From positions 1 to 20,833 of IMG/VR virus record IMGVR_UViG_3300007345_000376: DNA of 20,833 nt; one strand, given 5' to 3'. The translations under genes and the position numbers were made by a program. This document shows, in pieces, positions 1-8,859 of this stretch (position 1 is the stretch's first letter; the number at the start of each line of letters is the position of its first letter). The notes under the pieces were generated by a model that was not told where the DNA came from, did not search any database, and saw only the letters and a list, made by a program, of their open reading frames with translations. This DNA comes from a virus.

Positions 1-1332
1 CGCATCGTTGAGTTCACGTCGGCGACGGTCGTCAAGGCCTACGTCGAAGTGCCGTTCTTTGACACATCTGCGATTGCGTCAGGTGATTGGGAACTGGAGA
101 GCGGCTACGAGGACGCCTGGTCAACGCTGCGCGGCTGGCCCCGCACTGCGACATTCCATGAAGGTCGGCTATATCACGGCGGGTCGAAGGCGTTGCCATC
201 TACCGTGTGGGGATCCCGCGTCGGCGAGTTCTTCAATCACGACCAGGGCGAGGGATTGGACGACGCCGCAGTTGAGGCGACGATCGATACCAACCAGTTA
301 AACGCTGTTGTCGAAATCTTCTCTGGACGCGACTTGCAATTTTTGACTACCGGTGGTGAATTTTATGTCCCGCAGACCACGCTTGAACCTATTACGCCGT
401 CAAACTTCGTCGTCCGTCTTGCATCGCGCAATGGCACTAAGGAAGGTGTGGGCGTTCAAGGTCTGGATAGCGGAACACTTTATATCCAACGCCAGGGCAG
501 AGCGTTAAACGAATTTGTCTATACCGATGCCCAGCAAACTTATGTGTCTGCGCGGGTATCAGTGTTATCATCGCATCTTCTCAAGACGCCGACGCGGATG
601 GCTCTGCGGAAGGCAACATCGACTGATGAGGGCGACTTGCTGCTCATTGTTAATGGTGACGGCGGCACCATGACGGCCTACACGCTGTTGAGATCACAGA
701 ATGTGGTCGCCGCTTCCGAGTTTATAACGGACGGCACATTCATCGATGTCTCTGTGGATATCGACACGATCTACGCTGTCGTTAAGCGGGTCATCAATTC
801 CGTCGATACTTATATGCTTGAGGCCTTCAATTCATCGTACACGTTGGACAGCGCGGTTGCCGGTGGTGTGGCGTCATCCATCGCCGGCAATCACCTGGCG
901 CTAGAGGATGTGCAACTGCTTCTTGATGGCGCGGTGCAGGTCGAGCAGACGATGGATGCATCCGGCGACCTGACATTCCCCCGCGCTTCGACGTCCAGCT
1001 ATCAATTGGGCCTAAATTACACGGTGACGGTTCAGACGATGCCAGTCGATCCGCGCCAGGCCGGCGGCACTCGACAAGGGATGAAACGTCGCGTCCTTCG
1101 CGTTGACGTGATTTGCGACAGTACGCAGTCTCTGACGATCAACAATATCGACATCCCGTTCAGGGAATTTGACGTGTCATTGCTGGGCGACCCGGTGGCT
1201 GAGTTCACAGGCATAAAAACGCTGCATAGCATACAGGGATTTTCCCAAGATGCTGCGGTGTCGATCGGGCAGTTAACGCCCCTTAAATTTACGGTACTCG
1301 GATTAGAGTATCGTGTAAGCGCGGGAGCATAA
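1..1332 (+). CDS. Tail tube nozzle protein (T7 gp12-like), 5'-truncated by window edge
   Basis: The reading frame is open from base 1 to the TAA at 1330-1332, so about 443 C-terminal residues are visible and the true start lies upstream. The GTG at 49 is internal and should not be taken as the start. The stretch around residues 40-85 (WPRTATFHEGRLYHGG, then TVWGSRVGEFFN) matches what I recall from phage nozzle/tail tubular protein B families, where a WP-R-x-xF-x-GRL-xxGG strand precedes a VWGSR-x-GxFFNF strand. In T7 gp12 is about 790 residues and closes the tail tip until DNA ejection. The rest is beta-rich and ends in a short segment typical of a tail barrel. It is followed 4 bases later by the gp14-like gene, the same order as T7 (12, then internal virion proteins). 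The assignment rests on motif recall and gene order; no alignment was run. Confidence 0.8.
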   Translation, partial: RIVEFTSATVVKAYVEVPFFDTSAIASGDWELESGYEDAWSTLRGWPRTATFHEGRLYHGGSKALPSTVWGSRVGEFFNHDQGEGLDDAAVEATIDTNQLNAVVEIFSGRDLQFLTTGGEFYVPQTTLEPITPSNFVVRLASRNGTKEGVGVQGLDSGTLYIQRQGRALNEFVYTDAQQTYVSARVSVLSSHLLKTPTRMALRKATSTDEGDLLLIVNGDGGTMTAYTLLRSQNVVAASEFITDGTFIDVSVDIDTIYAVVKRVINSVDTYMLEAFNSSYTLDSAVAGGVASSIAGNHLALEDVQLLLDGAVQVEQTMDASGDLTFPRASTSSYQLGLNYTVTVQTMPVDPRQAGGTRQGMKRRVLRVDVICDSTQSLTINNIDIPFREFDVSLLGDPVAEFTGIKTLHSIQGFSQDAAVSIGQLTPLKFTVLGLEYRVSAGA

Positions 1333-1336
1333 TGCG

Positions 1337-1885
1337 ATGATGGCAATGGCAGTTGCTGGCCTCGCACAGTCGGCAATATCAGCAGTCGGCCAATACAAAG
1401 CCGGGAAAGCTGCAGAGGCAAATTATAAGTCGCAGGCGAATATGGCCGAGTTCCAGGGCCGGTCGCAGGCGATTGCCTACAAGCAGAAGGGCGTTGAGGC
1501 GCTTGACGGATTGGTACGGTCAAATGCATCGATCAATGCGGCTGCCGGTGCCGGATTGGTGCAAGTCAATCTGACCGGGTCGGCGGCCACGATCAAGACC
1601 GCCAACCAGCGTTTTGGCGTATCTAATTTTAACACTGCCAAGCGTAATGCGGTTATGGCAACCGAGATGGCTGGAATGCAGGCGAACATCTACCGGGCCG
1701 CCGGCAAGTCGGCCGCACAGGCTGGTCTGTATAGCGCCATCGGGACTCTCGGTAAGGGGTTCATGATGTTTGCTGGTAGCGGGGCGATGGGTGGCGGGGG
1801 CGGTGGCGGCACTCTTAATACATCAGGTTTATCATCCGCTGGACAGGCACAGTATGGTGTCGGCGCACACCCGGGGTCAATATAA
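1337..1885 (+). CDS. Internal virion protein, T7 gp14-like (182 aa)
   Basis: The 182-residue product has an N-terminal hydrophobic/amphipathic helix (about residues 1-20, Met/Ala/Val/Leu rich), a long helical Gln/Ala-rich middle with repeated AxxANxxAxxA patterns, and a Gly-rich low-complexity tail (seven Gly around residues 152-158). This architecture and length fit the small ejectosome component (T7 gp14, 196 residues), which goes into the outer membrane at infection. It sits between the nozzle gene and two large helical proteins, exactly where gp14 sits. Two ATGs occur in a row at 1337 and 1340; either could be used. The stop overlaps the next start by one base (TAATG at 1883-1887), so translation is probably coupled. 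Function is inferred from position and composition. Confidence 0.65.
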   Translation: MMAMAVAGLAQSAISAVGQYKAGKAAEANYKSQANMAEFQGRSQAIAYKQKGVEALDGLVRSNASINAAAGAGLVQVNLTGSAATIKTANQRFGVSNFNTAKRNAVMATEMAGMQANIYRAAGKSAAQAGLYSAIGTLGKGFMMFAGSGAMGGGGGGGTLNTSGLSSAGQAQYGVGAHPGSI

Positions 1886-3654
1886 TGGCTGAAAGATTTA
1901 CCAATTATCGCGGCGGCGGCATCGCACACGCACAGCCTCGCAATATCGATTTTGCTGATCTGCGCGAAAGCCAGAAGTCATCTTTGGCGATGGCAGACAG
2001 TGCCGATCGGCTGGGTAGTTTTTTTAATAAGATTGCCGACGAGCAGGCCGCGATCGAGGGCGCCAAGTATTATGCTGAGAACCCGATCACACTAAAGCAA
2101 TTGGAAGATGCCAAGGCGCTGGGCAAGGATCCAGAAGAATTATTTGCCGGTCAGTTGACGACGTTCGACAAGGCTGGCCGTAAGGTGCAGATGCAGCAAA
2201 TTGCGTCTGAGATCGACCTGCAGGCCCGTACAGAACTGACGATGATGCTGGCCGATATTAAACTGGGCAAGGCTGACCTGTCGTCCCTCACAGATATGTC
2301 GTCTGGATCCCCTCGCCCCGGCGGCAAGTTGGCCGACCTGGTGGATGGGCTGTCGTCGGTTGTCAAAGACGCCGCGCCGGAACTGTATTCAACAATCCGC
2401 GCCAGCTTGTCGCAGATGGCTAACAGCACCCTGTCATCGGCAATCAGCGAAGAAGCCACCCGCACCTTGAAAGAGAAAAAGGTCAAAGCTCAAAAGGGTG
2501 TGCAGTCGATCATCGAAGCGACCCCGCAGATCATTGCTCGCGGCGACATGATTGACCAGACGACTGGGCAGACCATAACCGTCGATCAGCAGTTGGATGT
2601 TCTTCGTCAGTCGATCGACAATTATGCTGTTTATGCGAATGATCCGACAATGCAGAAATCCGGCCGCGAGGATTTCAATAAGGCGGTGACAACGGCGCGA
2701 AAGGCGGCCCTTGAAGATTGGGCAGACCAGCATCCCGAGGGGATTACGGCGGCACTCGCTCAAGCGAAGGCGGGACGGTTTGACAGCCCCGCGATGCAGA
2801 ATGCCTACGACGCCCTGGATGAGAACGAAAAACTGGACGTGCGCGGCGCGATGCGAAAACTCCGCAGTGAGCGGGTTGCAGATAAGAATGCTGAACGTGC
2901 GGCACGGACGGCGGCGCGTGATGATGCAGATTTGGAGGCAGTCGATCGATTCAGTCAGGCGCGTCGCGATGGCGATCTGGCGGGAATGAAAAGTGCAGTC
3001 GCATCGATGTCGCCGAAAATCAGGCCAATATATGAAGAGACAGTGCGCGAACACCCGACCGGGTTTAAGTCTGGCGATGCTGTCGGCTTGGGAGAACTGA
3101 AGCGGCAGATCACGATTGGCGGCGCACCAACGTCGGAATACTTCCGCAAGATCGACGCATCATTGGCGGCCGGTAAGATCGTGCAGACCGAGGCCACACA
3201 ATTGACTGAATTGGTCATGCAGCAGCGTGATAAATCGGTGACAAGGGCTAAAGCGATCATCTCGGCAAAAGTGCGCTATGACCCACAGGCTGACACGGCT
3301 GGCCTTGATAAAGAAGAAGTGGCACGTCGCAAGGCTGTATATGAAACTACGATCGGCGATTTTAACGAGGCGTTGACGCTCAATCCTGCGATGGACGTCA
3401 ATAAATGGGTTAAGGATAATCTGGTCGAGATTGAGCGGCGTGAGACAGAGAAGGCTTATGCAGAGGCGCAATCCAACTTGGAGACAAAAGCAAAATATCT
3501 TGAGAAGCAAGGTATCGACGCGACAGCAGACCGAAATACTCTAGTCGGCCTGATCCCGAGTGCGAATGCCACTAATAAAAAAATTATCAACGACATCCTC
3601 GACATCCGCAGCGCGATCGAAGGGTATGAGCGCAGGCTGGGAGTGCAGAAATGA
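1885..3654 (+). CDS. Internal virion protein, T7 gp15-position (589 aa)
   Basis: A 589-residue, highly charged and almost entirely helical protein without a signal peptide or membrane segment. The N-terminus is Gly/Arg-rich and then turns into continuous helix. Asn, Lys and Glu-rich coiled-coil-like stretches occur around residues 190-210 and 480-560. In T7 the second ejectosome protein, gp15 (747 residues), is a helical rod that spans the periplasm; the present protein has the same position and character but is shorter. The start is fixed by the one-base overlap with the preceding stop, and the stop overlaps the next start as ATGA (3651-3654), so the internal virion genes form a coupled block. 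I see no enzymatic motif. The gp15 label is by synteny, not by recognised sequence similarity. Confidence 0.6.
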   Translation: MAERFTNYRGGGIAHAQPRNIDFADLRESQKSSLAMADSADRLGSFFNKIADEQAAIEGAKYYAENPITLKQLEDAKALGKDPEELFAGQLTTFDKAGRKVQMQQIASEIDLQARTELTMMLADIKLGKADLSSLTDMSSGSPRPGGKLADLVDGLSSVVKDAAPELYSTIRASLSQMANSTLSSAISEEATRTLKEKKVKAQKGVQSIIEATPQIIARGDMIDQTTGQTITVDQQLDVLRQSIDNYAVYANDPTMQKSGREDFNKAVTTARKAALEDWADQHPEGITAALAQAKAGRFDSPAMQNAYDALDENEKLDVRGAMRKLRSERVADKNAERAARTAARDDADLEAVDRFSQARRDGDLAGMKSAVASMSPKIRPIYEETVREHPTGFKSGDAVGLGELKRQITIGGAPTSEYFRKIDASLAAGKIVQTEATQLTELVMQQRDKSVTRAKAIISAKVRYDPQADTAGLDKEEVARRKAVYETTIGDFNEALTLNPAMDVNKWVKDNLVEIERRETEKAYAEAQSNLETKAKYLEKQGIDATADRNTLVGLIPSANATNKKIINDILDIRSAIEGYERRLGVQK

Positions 3655-5681
3655 CCGACCTGACCCAAGAATATACCGACCGCCTGACTTACCAGAAGCA
3701 CGGTCTGCCGGATGGTTTTACATTACAGCGTGGCAGGGATGGCATGGTGCGTTATGCAGCGCCGCCCAGCCTAGTTGATCAATACCTCGTCAAACCCGAC
3801 ATATCAGGAGACATCGTTACACCAGACGCTGCTAGTGCGATTGACAGCGCGGTAAATTATATTGCCGACATGGGGCAAGGCCTGCTGCATGGCGCGGCTC
3901 GCGGGGCGCATGAAATCAATAGGATGATCCCCGGCGCCCCAGTGATTGAGGCGATGGGTGGTGCGGCACTTGATGCTGTAGGTGTAGACCCCACCATTGA
4001 CCCGCCGACCACCCTTCCCGGTCAATTGGCGTCAGGTCTGGGCCAAGCACTGCCGGGGATGATCCCCGCTATGAGGGCGCTGAAAATGGCTGGTTATGGC
4101 CCTGCTGTCGCTGACATTGTCGGTGGTGTCATCGGTGATTTCGCCACGTCAGGCAAGACTGAGGCCGACGGCATCGCGCAGATGATCGCCATGATCCCTA
4201 GCGACAAGGCACAGGAAGTATCACAGATCGTCAGCGACTTTGTGACCAGTGATAATGCGACAATCCAAGACTTCAACTCGCGCTTAGTCGGGGCGCTGCC
4301 GGGGGCTGTCTTAGGGCCGCTCGTTAATGGATTGGGCAGCTTGGTTGCTATGGCAAAGAATAGCGGCGCGGCACAGGATATTGTGACGATGATCAGCAGC
4401 CGATGGGCCGATGGCAAGTCGCCAATCCCTGTGGGGATGTCGATCGAGGATGTTGGTAAATTTGATCTAGCCCCAGATATGTCTGTCACTCCAGACATGA
4501 AATTTACCGACGCGGCAGCCCCTGACACCACTCTCCCGACGATGAAGGAAGTGCTGGATATTCGGTCGCAGCAGATGAAATTAAAGGCGGCCGACCGCGT
4601 TAGCCCATCAGGCGACAATATGTTTGATACAACGCCGGAGGGGTATAACAAATCACATGCCGCGCAAACGCCTGTGCCTGTGCCACGCGCCCCCGACGGC
4701 GTTAAACTTCCGCTTGGAAATCGAGCGCGGCCTGTCGCTGATATGACTGATCTTATCGCGGCGCGTCTGGCTGAGAGAATGACGCCATACCTTGGCACTG
4801 CTGCACAGTATTTTTATCATACCGGACCATTGGTCGATAAGGCAGTCGCACTGGGCATCCCAGAGGCGACGGCGCGTCAGCAACTCAAAGACTTCGCTCT
4901 TTATTATGCAGCGACCAGCCCCCGCACGATGACGGAACAGAACCTCAGAAATGCGTCACTGGCGGCGGCAAAAAGCAAAGCCGGTATTGATATAGCCGAG
5001 GTCGTCGGCCCTGGCAGTGGCGGCATCAATGAGCATGGATATCCGATGATGATCGGCGACAGCGGGATACACGGCAAGTTACTCAAAGATATAAAAGGGA
5101 ACCAAGGCATCAGCAATGATACCAACCCGAAGCCATACACATTTGCTGAGAACGTCGCCGGCAACTTTGACGGCGTGACGGTAGACACACATGCGATCAG
5201 GGGCGCCCTTGACGCGATGAACGAGATACAGCCGGGGTCAATCCCTGACGGGTTTATCAAGCCGGAATATCTCAAGGAATATAAAGCGGACCCGTCGAGG
5301 CTGAACCCAGCCACATGGCTGAACGACACATTGGGAAGCCAGAAGATCGCCGGCAAGGATATGCAGACGGAATATGCGGTATTCTCTGACATTTATCGCA
5401 AAGCTGCTGAGATACTTGGCGTGTCTCCGGCCGAAGCTCAGTCTCTCGGTTGGTTCGGTTCTGGCGATCGCACTGGCCTCGCGTCAGAATTCAAAACTGT
5501 GGTTGAACTAATCAATGATCGTATTGACGTCACGGCGCAACTGACCGGCCGAGACAAAGACACGATCTTTAAAGGGTTTATGGAAGGGAAGACACCCCTG
5601 CTGTCGATCGGTGGCGCGGGGCTATTGGCCGCCGGCGCCGACCAGCCTGAACTCAAGACGGGCAAGGAGGGCGTTAAATGA
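3651..5681 (+). CDS. Large internal virion protein with C-terminal VDTHxxR domain (676 aa)
   Basis: The 676-residue product begins with a short polar segment. Residues 55-140 are Gly/Ala/Pro-rich and hydrophobic (possible membrane-interacting helices), and residues 150-360 form a polar linker. From about residue 365 it changes to a compact domain: YAATSPRTM near 419, FAENVAGNF then VDTHAIR near 500-515, YAVFSDIYRKAAEILGV near 575-590, and WFGSGDRTGL soon after. I recall the same VDTH/Q-W-x-G-x-x-xTG pattern from domains of unknown function in phage polyvalent and internal virion proteins (DUF7178-like). The VDTHxxR string also resembles the catalytic Asp loop of endonuclease III-type DNA glycosylases. 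It starts inside the ATGA overlap with the preceding gene, and its own stop overlaps an ATG at 5678 as ATGA. It is probably ejected with DNA; its biochemical role is unknown. Confidence 0.6.
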   Translation: MTDLTQEYTDRLTYQKHGLPDGFTLQRGRDGMVRYAAPPSLVDQYLVKPDISGDIVTPDAASAIDSAVNYIADMGQGLLHGAARGAHEINRMIPGAPVIEAMGGAALDAVGVDPTIDPPTTLPGQLASGLGQALPGMIPAMRALKMAGYGPAVADIVGGVIGDFATSGKTEADGIAQMIAMIPSDKAQEVSQIVSDFVTSDNATIQDFNSRLVGALPGAVLGPLVNGLGSLVAMAKNSGAAQDIVTMISSRWADGKSPIPVGMSIEDVGKFDLAPDMSVTPDMKFTDAAAPDTTLPTMKEVLDIRSQQMKLKAADRVSPSGDNMFDTTPEGYNKSHAAQTPVPVPRAPDGVKLPLGNRARPVADMTDLIAARLAERMTPYLGTAAQYFYHTGPLVDKAVALGIPEATARQQLKDFALYYAATSPRTMTEQNLRNASLAAAKSKAGIDIAEVVGPGSGGINEHGYPMMIGDSGIHGKLLKDIKGNQGISNDTNPKPYTFAENVAGNFDGVTVDTHAIRGALDAMNEIQPGSIPDGFIKPEYLKEYKADPSRLNPATWLNDTLGSQKIAGKDMQTEYAVFSDIYRKAAEILGVSPAEAQSLGWFGSGDRTGLASEFKTVVELINDRIDVTAQLTGRDKDTIFKGFMEGKTPLLSIGGAGLLAAGADQPELKTGKEGVK

Positions 5682-5711
5682 CCTTTCACAAACCAGTACA
5701 ACTTTGGTACA

Positions 5712-5912
5712 ATGCTGATCATGCAAAAGATGCAGCAACCATTTCGCCCGTCGCATCTGCCGCCCATACCCAACGAGGTATGGGCGCAAAAGATGATCGA
5801 CGCCTGCAAGAAGCACAACGATGCTTTGGAGCGGCTCGGTTACGAGCGCGAGCAACCAGAGACAATGGAATACTGGTTGGCGCACTTCGACAAGCAAGAC
5901 AAACCCGATTAA
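5712..5912 (+). CDS. Small virion-region protein, start uncertain (66 aa)
   Basis: The frame 5712-5912 encodes a protein-like, helical, charged sequence (IPNEVWAQKMIDACKKHN then ERLGYEREQPETMEYW). The ATG with a good ribosome site (AAGGAGG at 5664-5670) and an ATGA overlap is at 5678, in another frame that runs to 5947. That other frame encodes a plausible first 25 residues and then an Arg/Ala-rich sequence that looks non-coding. Starts in the 5712 frame are ATGs at 5712, 5721 and 5730, none with a clear ribosome site. Options are re-initiation, a +1 frameshift joining the two frames between 5712 and 5760, or a one-base sequencing error. A perfect 10-bp hairpin at 5761-5786 lies inside the gene. 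No family recognised. Confidence 0.5.
   Translation: MLIMQKMQQPFRPSHLPPIPNEVWAQKMIDACKKHNDALERLGYEREQPETMEYWLAHFDKQDKPD
5761..5786 (+). repeat. Perfect 10-bp inverted repeat (RNA hairpin) inside a short gene
   Basis: CGCCCATACC (5761-5770) pairs without mismatch with GGTATGGGCG (5777-5786) around the six-base loop CAACGA. It is not followed by a T-run, so it is not a terminator on the plus strand. It lies about 85 bases after the well-placed ATG at 5678 and within the 5712-5912 reading frame, where it could act as a pause element, a frameshift stimulator or an RNase site. This is seen directly; the function is inference. Confidence 0.7.
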
Positions 5913-5939
5913 CAGGCGCCACGCGCCGGGAGAAGGCGC

Positions 5940-8816
5940 ATGGTTGAGAACATCCTAATACCTCAAGACGAGCCGCAATTGGAAATGCTGACGACGGCAA
6001 CGCCGCCTATTGACGTGCCGCCGGAAGATATTGCCCCGCTCGATGCCCCTGCTCCAGATCCCGCAGATAATATTGAAGTGGCTAGCATTGTCGATGTTGT
6101 AAAGGCTGGCGCGAAGGCTGTCATGGATAAAGGCAAGTCTGCCCTCGATGCTGTCGATAATGCAAAGCCGATCGGCCGCGACATCATCGATCAACCCGTC
6201 GAAAGGCGTGGCGATTTTTTCGTCATCCGCGACCCGTCAGACGCCGAGATGGCGACGTTTAATAACATCATTGACGTGATGTCGACCGGTGTTCCTTCGC
6301 CATCATCGGCGCAACGTGCCGCCGGAGTTCCTGTGGCGCGTATCAATTTTGAGCGGGTCAATACAGCCCAAGATGAAAAAGAGTTAATGGATCAGATACT
6401 GCAGACGTATAAAGATTATGTCGCGCAGCAGAAGCGGGGGTCAATTTCGTTTGACCAGATGATCCAGACGGCATCGGAAAAGAACCAGGATGGCGTATTT
6501 GACCTGATCCTCAATCGTGCTGTCGGGCAGCCGCTCGCCGCCGAGGATATCATCGCCGGCCGTATGGCATTGTGGTCACTGAATGCTGAAACTACCCGCC
6601 TCAACCAGTTGGTTCTCAATGGCACTGCGACGGCGGCAGACCGCCGCAATTTCATGGTGGCGATGTCGCTTGAAGGCAAGATGGCGGCCAACCTTCTTGG
6701 CGGTCAGGCCGAGGCCGCCAGGGCGACGGCTGCCAGCCGTATCGGCATCAACATCGACCCTGCCCGTGTAGAAGGCATCCAGAACGCCCTGTACGGGGCC
6801 ACAGAGGCCGATATCGACTATCTCGCCCACCAGTATGCCGTCTTGCCGACACAAGAAGCCAAGGCGCAATTTAGCCGTGGCATCTTGGGCAAGACCATAG
6901 ACGTGTGGCAAGAGGTATGGATGAATAGCCTGTTGTCAGCATTTACCACCCATGCCGTCAACGTAGGCGCCAACCTGGCCTTTGTCGGGGTGCAGATACC
7001 GGAGCGGTTCATTGCCGGCGCGATCGGGTCGGTCAGGCGCGGCATTACCAAGTCGACGGAGGGTGTGCGGATGGGCGAGGCCCTTAGTCTAATGCACGGC
7101 ATTCGCCAAGGGTTGCTGGAAGGCCTGCTATTTGCTGCCAAGGCATTTAAGGATGAGTCGCCGATCTCGGGTGGATTAAAGACGAAACTTGAGGCGCGAC
7201 AAAATAAGGCGATCACTGCCGAGAACTTTGGCCTTGATCCGGTCAGCACCGCCGGCAGGGCGACGGATCTGCTTGGTGTCGCCGTGCGGTTGCCGGGGCG
7301 GTTCCTTGTCAGTGAAGATGAGTTCTTCAAAGGTCTGTCTGGCCGGATGCAGCTTCATGCGCTGTCGTATCGTCGCATGATGGACGCCATAGATGGCGGG
7401 ATGCCGGTCGACATGGCCAAACGCCAGTATGAAATGAATATGCGTAATCCCGGCCAGGATTTGATCGATGAGGTCGGCAAGTTCTCCGAGATGGTGACCT
7501 TCCAGAAGGATCTTGAAGGTTTCTTGGGCAATATGCAGACGACGATGTCGCACCCTCTCGCCAAGATATTTGTGCCGTTCTTCAAAACACCGTCCAACAT
7601 TGTTAAGGCGGTGTCGGAGCGTTCACCATTAGCACTGATGATGCCGTCGTTTTACAAGGCTATCAAAGCCGGTGGCGCCGAGGCCGATGCAGCTTTGGCG
7701 AAGATCGCCCTTGGCACATCGGTCATGGCGACTTTTGCCACGTTTGCCGGCGGCGAGGCAGGCGATGACGTGATCATTACTGGGTCTGGCCCGACGGCGC
7801 CGGGGTCTATACAGGCGTTCCAACGTCAAGGCCTGCAACCGTATTCGTTTAATTTCAAACAGGACGATGGCACATACAAGTCAGTCAGTTATTCCCGGTT
7901 CGACCCGATATCGGGCGTGTTGGCAATCGCTGCCGACTATGCTGAATATGCCAAGTATGAGGATGACCCGTCAAAACTGGAACAGTTGACGATGGGCGCA
8001 TCGCTGGCGGCCGCCAACTATCTCGGTCAATTGCCAATGTTGCAGGGTATGGCGAACGTGTCAGAGATCATGGGGTCGTCGTACACCAGCACGGCAGAGC
8101 GGATGCAGGCGGCTATGAACCTCGTATCAAAGCAGGCAACTTCCACGGTTCTGGGGCCGATGTTCGGCGGATCTATGATGGCGAGTATCGAGCGGTATAA
8201 TGACCCGACGATCAACGATACTCGCGTCAACCCAGATACACCACCTATCATCAAGGGATTTTACGAAGCGCTGAACCAGGCGAAGTCGCGTAATCCCCTC
8301 TTCGCCAAAGATCTGCCGCCAAAACTCAACTTGTGGGGTGAGCAGATGCAGGCCGGCTATGGCGAGGCATGGGAGATGGTGTCGCCGATCCGCATCAAGG
8401 ATGCCGCATATAATGCCGTCGATCAGGAAATCGAGCAACTGTCGTTTGTCTTGGGTTCATCCCTGACCATGCCGTCACGAAAGATTGATGGCGTGGGCCT
8501 CGAGCCGGAGCAATACAACCAGCTTATTACGCACATGAATATTGAAACGATCCACGGCAAGACGATGAAGGAAGAGATGCTCGATACTGTCCTGTCTGCG
8601 GATTATCAGCGCATGGGTGTGGATGACAAGGTTAAGGAACTGCGCGACATCATGTCAGAATACCGGGATAAGGCCGAGGCAATCGTTATCAGATCAAACC
8701 CCGGCTTGGCGGCCGACGTCGAGATTAACAAGCTGCCATACGAGGAACGGAAAATGATGAAGTCGGGCGGGAATAGCGATGGACTGCTGGGCAAAATCCA
8801 GCAAATGGTGGAATAA
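5940..8816 (+). CDS. Large ejected internal virion protein with LPD38-like region, T7 gp16 position (958 aa)
   Basis: A 958-residue protein in the place of T7 gp16, just before the tail fibre. The first 70 residues are Pro/Asp-rich and disordered. Residues 100-330 are helical and polar. From about 330 there are amphipathic and hydrophobic helices (e.g. LLSAFTTHAVNVGANLAFVG). The region 540-670 reads FVPFFKTPSNIV, then a hydrophobic helix, ITGSGPT, LQPYSF and YSRFDPISG. I recall this FxRTPxNI ... ITGxGP ... QPYS ... YxRxDP signature from large polyvalent protein-associated domain 38 (LPD38), common in ejected podovirus proteins. The C-terminus is helical with many Met and Lys. No lytic transglycosylase motif like that at the N-terminus of T7 gp16 is apparent. 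The start at 5940 has a GGGAGAAGG ribosome site at 5928-5936. A role in the trans-envelope DNA channel is inferred. Confidence 0.7.
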   Translation: MVENILIPQDEPQLEMLTTATPPIDVPPEDIAPLDAPAPDPADNIEVASIVDVVKAGAKAVMDKGKSALDAVDNAKPIGRDIIDQPVERRGDFFVIRDPSDAEMATFNNIIDVMSTGVPSPSSAQRAAGVPVARINFERVNTAQDEKELMDQILQTYKDYVAQQKRGSISFDQMIQTASEKNQDGVFDLILNRAVGQPLAAEDIIAGRMALWSLNAETTRLNQLVLNGTATAADRRNFMVAMSLEGKMAANLLGGQAEAARATAASRIGINIDPARVEGIQNALYGATEADIDYLAHQYAVLPTQEAKAQFSRGILGKTIDVWQEVWMNSLLSAFTTHAVNVGANLAFVGVQIPERFIAGAIGSVRRGITKSTEGVRMGEALSLMHGIRQGLLEGLLFAAKAFKDESPISGGLKTKLEARQNKAITAENFGLDPVSTAGRATDLLGVAVRLPGRFLVSEDEFFKGLSGRMQLHALSYRRMMDAIDGGMPVDMAKRQYEMNMRNPGQDLIDEVGKFSEMVTFQKDLEGFLGNMQTTMSHPLAKIFVPFFKTPSNIVKAVSERSPLALMMPSFYKAIKAGGAEADAALAKIALGTSVMATFATFAGGEAGDDVIITGSGPTAPGSIQAFQRQGLQPYSFNFKQDDGTYKSVSYSRFDPISGVLAIAADYAEYAKYEDDPSKLEQLTMGASLAAANYLGQLPMLQGMANVSEIMGSSYTSTAERMQAAMNLVSKQATSTVLGPMFGGSMMASIERYNDPTINDTRVNPDTPPIIKGFYEALNQAKSRNPLFAKDLPPKLNLWGEQMQAGYGEAWEMVSPIRIKDAAYNAVDQEIEQLSFVLGSSLTMPSRKIDGVGLEPEQYNQLITHMNIETIHGKTMKEEMLDTVLSADYQRMGVDDKVKELRDIMSEYRDKAEAIVIRSNPGLAADVEINKLPYEERKMMKSGGNSDGLLGKIQQMVE

Positions 8817-8859
8817 TTTTTGTTTTTAATGTACATTTCCCAATAGGAGGGATTGAATA
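8817..8859 (+). promoter_or_regulatory. AT-rich leader of the tail fibre gene with strong ribosome site
   Basis: The 43 bases between the gp16-position gene and the tail fibre are AT-rich (ATTTTTGTTTTT), contain the palindrome AATGTACATT (8828-8837), and end with AGGAGGG at 8846-8852 spaced for the ATG at 8860. It is the largest gap in the rightward virion block, so a promoter or processing site could lie here. I cannot identify sigma70 or phage polymerase promoter boxes with confidence. Confidence 0.4.

Noticed and set aside
49-51. GTG as the start of the nozzle protein
   Set aside because: The same frame is open to base 1 and the family is much longer; the real start is outside the window.
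4094-4798. 234-residue reverse-strand open frame opposite the 676-residue virion gene
   Set aside because: Composition is Ser/Ile/Ala mirror-like, it lies wholly opposite a strongly supported gene, and it has no coupling or ribosome site of note.
8817-8859. Factor-independent terminator after the 958-residue gene
   Set aside because: T-runs are present but no stable stem precedes them.
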